DNA of 40,635 bases from Lachnospiraceae bacterium (GTDB lineage: Bacteria; Bacillota; Clostridia; Lachnospirales; Lachnospiraceae), in contig JAFUTQ010000039.1 in the NCBI GenBank assembly GCA_017484135.1, positions 1 through 40,635 of the forward strand, read 5' to 3'. Under the pieces are notes generated by a model. That model was not told the DNA's origin and did no database searches. It saw nothing but the letters and a program-made list of their open reading frames with translations. A program made the translations under genes and the position numbers. Of the stretch, positions 9,701 through 16,042 are shown piece by piece. Within the stretch, counting starts at the first letter, position 1, and each line of letters starts with the position of its first letter.

Positions 9701-10226
9701 GAGGGATCACCAGTCCGTCATGATCGGGGGAATGGTGACGGATAAGGTAATTAAGTACACAAAAAATAATCAGGCCATGGCATTTGTCACGGTGGAGGAT
9801 CTGGTGGGAACGGTGGAAATCATTATTTTCCCAAGGGATTATGAGAAATATGCCCGCTATCTGGAGAAGGAGGAGAAAATCTTCGTTCAGGGAAGAGCCA
9901 GTGTGGAGGAGGACAAAGACGGCAAGCTCATCTGCGAGCGCGTTTACCGCTTTGACGATGCCAGACGTGAACTTTGGCTGCAGTTCCCGGACAAAGAGAG
10001 CTTTGAAAAACAGGAGGAGGAGCTTTACCGGCAGCTTGCAGCGTCCGACGGCGCAGATCAGGTGGTGGTTTATCTGGCGGATCAAAAGCAGATGAAACGC
10101 CTGCCCGACAGCCGGAATATTGCAATTGACCGGGAGCTTTTGGACAAACTGGAAGATTTTTTGGGGAAAAATAATGTAAAAGTTGTAGAAAAGTCACTTC
10201 AAAGCATTGCAAATCGGAGCTATTAG
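6741..10226 (+). CDS. dnaE: DNA polymerase III subunit alpha
   Basis: This is the replicative polymerase alpha subunit of the DnaE type, 1161 residues, full length. The N-terminal PHP domain begins HLHVHTEYSLLDG and continues with ITDHGVMFG. The polymerase core has GRGSAAGS at about 355-362 and the catalytic MPDIDVDF at about 395-402, whose aspartates bind the metals. Then come the helix-hairpin-helix region and a C-terminal OB fold (VMIGGMVTDKV, IFVQGRASVEEDKDGK). The start follows AGGAGG. In Firmicutes that also have PolC, DnaE usually extends primers; no polC is in this window. The dnaE-pfkA order is typical of clostridia. Confidence 0.97.
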   Translation: MAFAHLHVHTEYSLLDGSNKISEYVARVKELGMTSAAITDHGVMFGVIEFYKAAKAAGINPVLGCEVYVAPNSRFDRETVHGEDRYYHLILLAENNQGYSNLMKIVSKGFVDGYYYKPRVDMEVLETYHEGIIALSACLAGEVQRYIARGMYEQAKEVALRYERCFGKNNFFLELQDHGIPEQKTVNQQLLRMSQETGIELVVTNDVHYTYAEDAEPHDVLLCLQTGKKLADEDRMRYVGGQYYVKSEEEMRALFPYALQGVENTQKIADRCQVEIEFGHTKLPHYEVPEGYDSWTYLNKLCHEGLIDRYGERADELREKLDTELEVIRNMGYVDYFLIVWDFIHYAREHDIMVGPGRGSAAGSLVSYTTGITNIDPIRYNLIFERFLNPERVSMPDIDVDFCYERRQEVIDYVVEKYGKDCVTQIVTFGTLAAREVIRDVGRVMDLPYNFVDNIAKNIPKELGITIEKALNMNPELKRMYDTDEDVHKLIDLAKRLEGLPRHTSMHAAGVVISQEPMDEYVPLSRASDGTIVTQFTMTTIEELGLLKMDFLGLRTLTVIRDAVRMAEKKTGTSIDIDHIDFNDKAVLASLGSGRTDGVFQLESAGMKNFMNELQPQSLEDIIAGISLYRPGPMDFIPSYIKGKNQTSEITYDCPELEPILKPTYGCIVYQEQVMQIVRELAGYTWGRSDLVRRAMSKKKGKVMEQERQNFVYGNEEEHVPGCIARGIDEKVANRIYDNMIDFAKYAFNKSHAAAYAVVSYQTAYLKYYYPREFMAALMTSVLDKSTKVAEYIYSCRQMGIAILPPDINEGESGFSVSGEGIRYGLSAIKSVGRPVIEALIKERSERGAFQSLKDFITRMAGGDINKRAIENFIKAGALDCVDGNRHQKMVLYGTLLDQLNQEKKSSMAGQMTLFDIAPEESKADYEIRMPNLAEYDKEVLLGFEKEVLGIYISGHPLEDYVDKLKKNTNAVTADFLLDEETGEVKVRDHQSVMIGGMVTDKVIKYTKNNQAMAFVTVEDLVGTVEIIIFPRDYEKYARYLEKEEKIFVQGRASVEEDKDGKLICERVYRFDDARRELWLQFPDKESFEKQEEELYRQLAASDGADQVVVYLADQKQMKRLPDSRNIAIDRELLDKLEDFLGKNNVKVVEKSLQSIANRSY

Positions 10227-10288
10227 GATTAAAATAGAAACAATTGGACAAAAACACGAAACGTTTACATATAGGAGGGAACCTGATA

Positions 10289-11263
10289 ATGGCAAAAGAA
10301 ATCAACACAATCGGAGTTTTGACAAGCGGCGGTGATGCACCGGGAATGAATGCGGCAATCCGCGCGGTGGTGCGCGAGGCGATCGCAAAGGGCAAGAAGG
10401 TAAAGGGCATCAAGAGAGGCTATGCGGGACTTCTTCAGGAAGAGATTATAGATATGGAGACCAAGGATGTCGCCGACATCATCCAGCGCGGCGGTACGAT
10501 TTTACAGACCGCACGTTGTCTTGAATTTGTGACGCCGGAAGGGCAGCAGAAGGGTGCGGAAATCTGCAGAAAGCACAATATCGACGGTGTGATCGTAATC
10601 GGCGGAGACGGTTCCTTTAAGGGGGCGCAGAAGCTGGCGTCGCTTGGCATCAACACCATCGGAATTCCGGGAACGATTGATCTGGATATCACCTGTACCG
10701 AGTACACGATTGGTTTTGATACGGCAGTCAATACCGCCATGGAGGCGATTGATAAGGTTCGCGACACCTCCACCTCTCATGAGCGGTGCAGCATTATTGA
10801 GGTTATGGGACGCGGTGCGGGCTACATTGCACTGTGGTGCGGCATTGCAAACGGAGCGGAAGACATTCTTCTTCCGGAGAAATACGATTACGATGAGCAG
10901 AAGCTGATTGACAACATTATTGCGGGAAGGAAAAAGGGCAAGCAGCATCACATTATCATCAATGCGGAAGGAATCGGCCATTCCGCCAGTATGGCAAAAC
11001 GAATCGAAGCGGCTACCGGCGTAGAGACAAGGGCTACGATTCTGGGACATATGCAGCGGGGCGGAAGTCCGACCTGTAAGGATCGTGTCTATGCGTCTAC
11101 CATGGGCTGTCTGGCAGTGGATCTTTTGTGTGAGGGCAAATCCAATCGGCTGGTGGCATATAAGCATGGGGATTATGTAGATTTTGACATCGATGAGGCG
11201 CTTGCCATGACAAAGACCATTCCGGAGTACCAGTATGAGATCTGCAGGAATCTGTCTCGTTAG
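10289..11263 (+). CDS. pfkA: ATP-dependent 6-phosphofructokinase
   Basis: This enzyme phosphorylates fructose 6-phosphate to fructose 1,6-bisphosphate in glycolysis. It has 324 residues. Motifs are TSGGDAPGMNAAIRAVV at the nucleotide site, VIVIGGDGSF with the glycine that favours ATP over pyrophosphate, and the catalytic loop PGTIDLDI, where the commoner form is PGTIDND. The catalytic aspartates are retained; a leucine at this position is, as I recall, common in clostridial enzymes. MGRGAGYIALWCG is the substrate site. ATG 10289 is chosen over 10244 because AGGAGGG precedes it and the protein then starts like family members. It lies 62 bases after dnaE and five bases before the RNA methyltransferase gene. 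Confidence 0.96.
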   Translation: MAKEINTIGVLTSGGDAPGMNAAIRAVVREAIAKGKKVKGIKRGYAGLLQEEIIDMETKDVADIIQRGGTILQTARCLEFVTPEGQQKGAEICRKHNIDGVIVIGGDGSFKGAQKLASLGINTIGIPGTIDLDITCTEYTIGFDTAVNTAMEAIDKVRDTSTSHERCSIIEVMGRGAGYIALWCGIANGAEDILLPEKYDYDEQKLIDNIIAGRKKGKQHHIIINAEGIGHSASMAKRIEAATGVETRATILGHMQRGGSPTCKDRVYASTMGCLAVDLLCEGKSNRLVAYKHGDYVDFDIDEALAMTKTIPEYQYEICRNLSR

Positions 11264-11268
11264 TATGT

Positions 11269-12042
11269 ATGATAACCGCAAGTAAAAACTCACAGGTTAA
11301 AAATTTAACACAACTGATCAAAAAAGCCAAAGCTCGCAATGAGCAAAGGCTTTTTGTTGTAGAGGGAATCAAAATGTTTGCCGAGGCTCCGAGGGAGTGG
11401 ATGGAGAAGGTGTATCTCTCGGAGAGCTTTGAACGGGAGGAATCTCATCGGAAGCTGACGGAAGGCATTTCCTACGAGGTGCTTTCGGATTCCGTATATC
11501 AGAGCATTTCGGACACGCAGACGCCGCAGGGAATTCTGGCGCTTTTACGTCAGCCGGAATATCGGCTGGAAGACCTTTTGACGCCCGATTGCCGTCTGCT
11601 GATTCTGGAGGATATCCAGGATCCCGGCAATCTGGGAACCATGCTCCGCAGTGCCGAGGCTGCCGGAGTGGACGGCGTGATTTTAAGTAAAAACACTGCA
11701 GACATTTTTAACCCGAAGGTAATCCGCTCTACGATGGGCAGTATTTTTCGCGTGAAATTCGTGAGTGTGGATGATTTCACGGGAACGCTGGATATTCTCA
11801 AACGGTATGGTGTCCGGCTGTTTGCCGCAGATCTGGCGGGATCGGCGCTTTATCATGAGGCGGATTACAGGGGGAAAACCGGATTTTTAATTGGCAATGA
11901 AGGAAACGGACTCAGCCCGGAGACCTTGAAACGGGCCGATACCCGCATACGGATTCCCATGGAGGGACAGGTGGAGTCCTTGAATGCAGCGATTGCAGCC
12001 ACATTGCTCATGTATGAAGCGGTAAGACAGAGAGTTTTGTGA
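11269..12042 (+). CDS. TrmH/SpoU-family RNA 2'-O-methyltransferase
   Basis: This 257-residue SPOUT-class enzyme methylates ribose 2'-OH in rRNA or tRNA using S-adenosylmethionine. A substrate-binding N-terminal part (about 1-95) resembles the L30e-like domain of RlmB-type enzymes. The knot domain has motif 1 DPGNLGTMLRSAEAAG, motif 2 IGNEGNGLS, and motif 3 IPMEGQVESLNAAIAATLL. The exact target base cannot be read from the sequence, so I do not assign rlmB or trmH. It starts five bases after pfkA, so the two are probably co-transcribed. No strong terminator is obvious after it. Confidence 0.92.
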   Translation: MITASKNSQVKNLTQLIKKAKARNEQRLFVVEGIKMFAEAPREWMEKVYLSESFEREESHRKLTEGISYEVLSDSVYQSISDTQTPQGILALLRQPEYRLEDLLTPDCRLLILEDIQDPGNLGTMLRSAEAAGVDGVILSKNTADIFNPKVIRSTMGSIFRVKFVSVDDFTGTLDILKRYGVRLFAADLAGSALYHEADYRGKTGFLIGNEGNGLSPETLKRADTRIRIPMEGQVESLNAAIAATLLMYEAVRQRVL

Positions 12043-12186
12043 TAAAACGTCTCATAAAATGTGATTTTTTTATGGAAAATTTGTGCAAAAAGTGTATAAA
12101 TTTGCTTGTCACAAAAGACGGGATGACATCATTTTATTAATTTTTTGTAAATTTTTAGAATTTATACAGCATTTTTACCAAAACTG

Positions 12187-12205
12187 TGTTATAATATGTT
12201 ATAAT
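12187..12205 (+). promoter_or_regulatory. Tandem extended -10 boxes upstream of the alarmone synthetase
   Basis: Two TG-n-TATAAT extended -10 elements lie ten bases apart (TATAAT at 12190-12195 and 12200-12205). No good -35 is spaced 17 bases away, which is common for extended -10 promoters. Transcription would run through the palindromic element at 12244-12382 and into the gene at 12472, giving a leader of about 260 bases. Confidence 0.5.
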
Positions 12206-12243
12206 TCAAGAATCAGAGGCAATCAGAAGGATTCCGAAGATTT

Positions 12244-12382
12244 TGCAGGATGAAAAGGTTTACATTGCGAAGCGATGTAAACGCTTTACACAAGAAATCA
12301 TATTGGAAAGCTCGCTTTCCAATATGGTTTCTCGTGTGAAGCGTCTATGCCGACTACGTCGGCATAGACCTTTTGAGGTGCA
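12244..12382 (+). repeat. Four-way-junction palindromic element (possible structured RNA leader)
   Basis: Three hairpins abut with no spacer. Arm 1 is 12258-12282, 11 pairs closed by GAA and containing GCGAAGC. Arm 2 is 12283-12342, with 29 facing positions of which two are wobbles and one is a mismatch. Arm 3 is 12343-12369, 12 perfect pairs around TAC. A closing stem pairs 12253-12257 with 12370-12374, and flanking TGCA pairs with TGCA at 12244-12247 and 12379-12382. The wobbles hold only in plus-strand RNA. The element sits between the tandem -10 boxes and the alarmone synthetase gene. It could be a mobile palindromic repeat or a cis-regulatory RNA. The rest of the gap 12043-12462 is AT-rich with nothing else recognisable. 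Confidence 0.85.
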
Positions 12383-12471
12383 GGGGCGCATTGCGCGATA
12401 AATTTTTTTGTCATATATATGACCTATGATGCATAAGATATACAGTTGCAGTTATTTGGGGGGTGTGTAAA

Positions 12472-13143
12472 GTGGAATCACCAATGGAATTACCGGAAGA
12501 TGCAGACGGTTGGGACACAATTATATTTCTTTATAATTCAGCACTGAAAGAAGTCGGAACCAGAATCGAAATCTTAAGTGATGAATTTCAGCATGTGCAT
12601 CACTACAATCCGATTGAGTATGTGAAAAAACGCATTAAGTCACCGGAAAGTATTGTAAAGAAACTCAAAAAGAATGGTTATGAGAGTACGATTGATAACA
12701 TGGTAATGTATGTGAAGGATATCGCGGGAATCCGTATTGTGTGCTCCTTTACCTCAGATATTTACCGGATTGCGGAGATGCTGGGAAAACAGAATGACAT
12801 TACGGTTATCTCTGTCAAGGATTACATAAGAAATCCAAAGGAAAGCGGATATAAAAGCTATCACATGCTGGTGTCAATTCCGATTTTTTTGTCAGACCGC
12901 GTGGTGGACACCAGAGTGGAAATTCAGATCCGTACCATTGCCATGGATTTCTGGGCGAGTCTGGAGCACAAGATTTATTACAAATTTGAGGGAAATGCAC
13001 CGGCATATATCAGCCGGGATCTTCAGGAGTGCGCCGGGATTGTATCACAGCTGGATGCCAAGATGCTTTCCTTAAATGAAGCAGTGCTGGAGGCAAAGGC
13101 CGCGCAGGAGGCCGAGTATCACCGGCTGCATCCGACGGGGTAA
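12472..13143 (+). CDS. Small alarmone synthetase (RelA/SpoT-domain GTP pyrophosphokinase)
   Basis: This single-domain (p)ppGpp synthetase of the RelQ/YjbM type has about 223 residues. It transfers pyrophosphate from ATP to GDP or GTP. Motifs are KDIAGIRIVCSF with the metal-binding aspartate, ESGYKSYHM at the nucleotide site, and VEIQIRT with the catalytic glutamate. No hydrolase, TGS or ACT domain is present. The frame allows GTG 12463, GTG 12472 or ATG 12484. I prefer GTG 12472 because a GGGGGG run lies seven or so bases before it. It is 50 bases ahead of the MNT/HEPN pair and downstream of the structured element, so it may share their transcript. Control by the leader is inference. Confidence 0.88.
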   Translation: MESPMELPEDADGWDTIIFLYNSALKEVGTRIEILSDEFQHVHHYNPIEYVKKRIKSPESIVKKLKKNGYESTIDNMVMYVKDIAGIRIVCSFTSDIYRIAEMLGKQNDITVISVKDYIRNPKESGYKSYHMLVSIPIFLSDRVVDTRVEIQIRTIAMDFWASLEHKIYYKFEGNAPAYISRDLQECAGIVSQLDAKMLSLNEAVLEAKAAQEAEYHRLHPTG

Positions 13144-13193
13144 ATGATTTTTATAACACGTACTGACTATTTTAACGAAGAGGATGTACCGAA

Positions 13194-13565
13194 ATGAAGG
13201 TAGAAAACAGAAAAGGGAAGTCTTTGCCAAAGCGGATTGATAATATACTGCAGCAATTCGTAGAGCAGAGCGTTAAATCATACAAGCCGCATATCAGAAA
13301 AATTATTCTATTTGGCTCCTATGCACGCGGGGATTTTAGGAGTGATTCCGACATAGATCTCATGGTGCTGGTAGATTATCCTAGGGAGGAAGTTGGAGAT
13401 CATATGTCAGAACTTTCTGACATATCCTTCAATATAAGCATGGTTAATGACTTCATTGAGATAAATCCTGTGATGCAGAATGCGGAATTTTTTGATAAAT
13501 GGGTAAGAGCTTACCCGTTTTACAACAATGTGATCAATGAGGGGGTACCGCTCTATGAGTGTTGA
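13194..13565 (+). CDS. Minimal nucleotidyltransferase (MNT), likely antitoxin
   Basis: This 123-residue protein has the polymerase-beta-fold minimal nucleotidyltransferase signature. GS at 41-42 followed by ten residues and D-I-D at 53-55 gives GSx10DxD, within IILFGSYARGD and SDSDIDLMVLVD. Family members such as MntA transfer AMP to a partner HEPN protein and so neutralise it. The ATG at 13194 follows AGAGGATG. Its last 11 bases overlap the start of the HEPN gene, which implies translational coupling and a two-gene toxin-antitoxin-like unit. It may instead modify other targets, since not all MNT/HEPN pairs have been shown to be toxin systems. Confidence 0.85.
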   Translation: MKVENRKGKSLPKRIDNILQQFVEQSVKSYKPHIRKIILFGSYARGDFRSDSDIDLMVLVDYPREEVGDHMSELSDISFNISMVNDFIEINPVMQNAEFFDKWVRAYPFYNNVINEGVPLYEC

Positions 13566-13980
13566 AATGGATGATAGGGGCGGAGCCAAAGAACTTGCAA
13601 AGTACCGTATTGATGTAGCTAAGGAAGATCTGGCATCTGCTGTGAAAAACTTGAAATTCGGCGATTACAGAACGGCAAATAATCGCGCATATTATGCAAT
13701 CTATCACGCTGTTTCCGCTTGCCTTGCGCTGGAGCATAGGGCATTTAGAACACATGCACAAAGCATTGGAGCATTCAACAAGGATTACATCCATACCGGT
13801 ATTTTCCCTGCGGAATACGGAAGAAGGATCAAGGAAGCGCAGGATGTACGGCACAGCAGCGACTATGATGATTTTTATATGGTATCCATTGAGCGGACGA
13901 ATGCTCAGGTGGAAAATGCCAAGGAAGTCGTGGCTGCGATTGATGAGTATGTTCAGGCTCAGATCAACGCAGATATGTAA
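13555..13980 (+). CDS. HEPN-domain protein, partner of the nucleotidyltransferase
   Basis: This is a 141-residue all-alpha HEPN protein (PF05168-like). NRAYYAIYHAVSA carries R44 and H51, spaced as Rx6H, within the Rx4-6H motif used by many HEPN ribonucleases. A second conserved patch RTHAQSIGAF and a later RHSSDYDDFY fit the family. The frame opens at 13537, but ATG 13555 has GAGGGGG nine bases upstream and gives the 11-base overlap with the MNT gene. Likely role: RNase toxin or nucleotide-binding partner controlled by the MNT. The HxY of the HepT class is absent (H-A-V here), so the modification site known from MntA/HepT may not apply. Confidence 0.83.
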   Translation: MSVEMDDRGGAKELAKYRIDVAKEDLASAVKNLKFGDYRTANNRAYYAIYHAVSACLALEHRAFRTHAQSIGAFNKDYIHTGIFPAEYGRRIKEAQDVRHSSDYDDFYMVSIERTNAQVENAKEVVAAIDEYVQAQINADM

Positions 13981-14031
13981 GGAGGATGTCTTCTTCCTGC
14001 AACAGACAATCCGGAAAAGAGATCCGGATAG

Positions 14032-15774
14032 TTACAACGATTCAAAAACCGCAGTTTTGAAGTGCTCTAAGGCATGGCGAAGCTGCGGATTTTTTATGAC
14101 AAAATGAATCGCAGGGCTGTTGCTTTTGGAGATGATCACATGCTCGCCTTCGTGAATGCGTATCTGAATGTTGCGGAAGGCAGGCTGTTCCATAAAGGAG
14201 ATGTGATAAGAAGAGGGGGATACCTCGTCGATCATATGTTTGGTTTCTTCCAAATGCTGCCGGTATTCTTCGTAGCGGTAAGTGATATTACGGGTCAGAA
14301 AAAGATCGGGCAAGTGCAGCAGCATGGGCCGGGTTTGAAATTCCTCCTCGGTATACACCGGGAGCTCGTCGTATACTTCGTTCTGCTTCAGAGTCATGCG
14401 AAATTGCGCTCTCTGCTTCCCACAGTAGTCCCTGATCATAAGGCGTTCCGGTTCGCTGAGCTCATTGTGCGAGAGAATCTGTTCCAGCAGCGCTTCCGAG
14501 AGCGTATATACCGGAATAGATGACCAAATATTGTGTCGTGTGCCTTTAGTTGTCTCATGAAGGCTTAGGAAAGCCTCATATTGGGAGCGGGAATCGCTGC
14601 GATAGATGTCCATCAGGGGAGCGGCCTTGCCCATCAGGTGTGTCGTTTTTTTGCGGTAAAAATCAAGCTCTTTTTTGTGACGTGTCAGATGGTAGCGTGT
14701 ATCCTCGTGATATCCGGTAATACTTTCGCCTGTCATAGCGGTGCTGCCGGAAAAATAATTTAAGTGGCCGAACACCTGATTGTGTACGCCCTTCAGGTAA
14801 TAAGGGTGCACTTGTCCCGTCATATAGAGCGGGATCCAGTTTTCAAGCCCCAGCATCATTTCTGCAAAGGGACGGTTGATATTGTGAATGAAGTGAATGT
14901 CCAAGCCCTTTTTCAGCACCATTGCAAGCCCAAACATCCATTTTTTCGAAAAATCCAGATCCTCTGCCATATCTTCCATCGGAAGGTCGCAATACATATA
15001 CACTGGTTCGGTACAGTTCGAAAGAACTGTGGATTTCAAAAAATCTACTTCTCCCTCGCGCAATTGCTCCAGTCCATAGTAATCCTTGGAGGTGGAAAAC
15101 TGAAAGGGCAGTGTCGGAACCTTCAGCTCATCAAAATGAATGGCCCGGATATATTCGTCCAGGTCAAATTCATCGATTTTTTTCAGAAAGCCCAGAAGCT
15201 CAGAGGAGGAATCCGGGGCATTCTGATAAAGCCACTGGCTCAATGCGTGGAAATAATCTTCCTTTTGTGATAATTGGGTGGTATCCGCTTGAATCAGGTG
15301 CGCAACGGCCTCTTTTTGCGCCGGCTCGGAGTAATGGGCCACGACATAGCGGCATACCTTGTCTGAAAATGTCTGCAGATCGGCGGGCTGTCTCTGTCCG
15401 GAGCGGATTCTGGAGAGGTAGGAGGCATCAAAATTCATGGAGCGGGACAGCTCTGTCAGATTGATTTCCAGCAGGTTGACTAACAGGTTAAAATTGGCAA
15501 TGAGTGGTGCGGCGTTGGGGCGGTCATCCGATAAGGACTCCTGCAGCTTGAACAGGATGTCCGGTTCGCTGAGTCCGTCCAGATTGCGTTGACGTGCCAG
15601 AAACGCAATGCCGGATGCGAGTCCCACAAGCTGTTCGCTGTCCCGCTCCGGCGTGCGCGCGCCGGAACGATAGCGGCTTAAGGCTGCCTCGGACAGCTCG
15701 GCAGCCTTTGCCAGATCCTTGGCAGAGCATTGGATCAAATCAATATAGGATTGCAGTTGTTCTTGAAATGTCAT
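14032..15774 (-). CDS. Large regulator with two helix-turn-helix segments
   Basis: This 580-residue protein is of unknown specificity. Residues 5-60 look like an XRE-type helix-turn-helix (KDLAKAAELSEAALSRYRSG). A second similar unit lies at about 90-145 (TELSRSMNFDASYLSRIRSG), so the N-terminus has two DNA-binding-like segments in tandem. The remaining 430 residues have no family I recognise. They are soluble, rich in tyrosine, histidine and leucine, and could bind a ligand or partner. The start follows AGGAG with a five-base gap. The gene is divergent from the secreted wall-binding protein and may regulate it. The 51 bases between it and the convergent HEPN gene hold only a short ATCCGG/CCGGAT hairpin. 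Confidence 0.75.
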   Translation of the reverse strand: MTFQEQLQSYIDLIQCSAKDLAKAAELSEAALSRYRSGARTPERDSEQLVGLASGIAFLARQRNLDGLSEPDILFKLQESLSDDRPNAAPLIANFNLLVNLLEINLTELSRSMNFDASYLSRIRSGQRQPADLQTFSDKVCRYVVAHYSEPAQKEAVAHLIQADTTQLSQKEDYFHALSQWLYQNAPDSSSELLGFLKKIDEFDLDEYIRAIHFDELKVPTLPFQFSTSKDYYGLEQLREGEVDFLKSTVLSNCTEPVYMYCDLPMEDMAEDLDFSKKWMFGLAMVLKKGLDIHFIHNINRPFAEMMLGLENWIPLYMTGQVHPYYLKGVHNQVFGHLNYFSGSTAMTGESITGYHEDTRYHLTRHKKELDFYRKKTTHLMGKAAPLMDIYRSDSRSQYEAFLSLHETTKGTRHNIWSSIPVYTLSEALLEQILSHNELSEPERLMIRDYCGKQRAQFRMTLKQNEVYDELPVYTEEEFQTRPMLLHLPDLFLTRNITYRYEEYRQHLEETKHMIDEVSPSSYHISFMEQPAFRNIQIRIHEGEHVIISKSNSPAIHFVIKNPQLRHALEHFKTAVFESL

Positions 15775-15808
15775 GGGGGCTCCTTTTTTTATTGTGGACG
15801 GTCAAAGA

Positions 15809-15835
15809 GTTCCTGCCGACGGGGGCGGCAGGAAC
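15809..15835. promoter_or_regulatory. Perfect 10-bp hairpin in the divergent intergenic region
   Basis: GTTCCTGCCG (15809-15818) pairs exactly with CGGCAGGAAC (15826-15835) around a seven-base loop. It lies 35 bases upstream of the 580-residue regulator's start, in its likely 5' leader or operator. A candidate TATAAT (15958-15963) for the rightward gene lies further on with a poor -35. The hairpin could be an autoregulatory site or an attenuator; neither is shown. Confidence 0.45.
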
Positions 15836-16042
15836 CGTTTGCCCTGGGTTTCAAAATGGACAATTTTCAAGGGAGTGTGGCAATTCTTACCATACAAATT
15901 ACCGGAAAAGTCAATGACTGTTTCGGCAATCATCTGTCTCAAATTGTCGATTTCTTCTATAATGATCATGTCGTGTGGTAGTTCTCATTGTACCATACGA
16001 AGCAAGAAAAAGGAAACAAAATAAAATGAAGGAGGATGGACA

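Noticed and set aside
10667-10690. PfkA loop reading GTIDLDI as a damaged active site
   Set aside because: The catalytic aspartates are kept and, to my knowledge, leucine here is common in clostridial enzymes.
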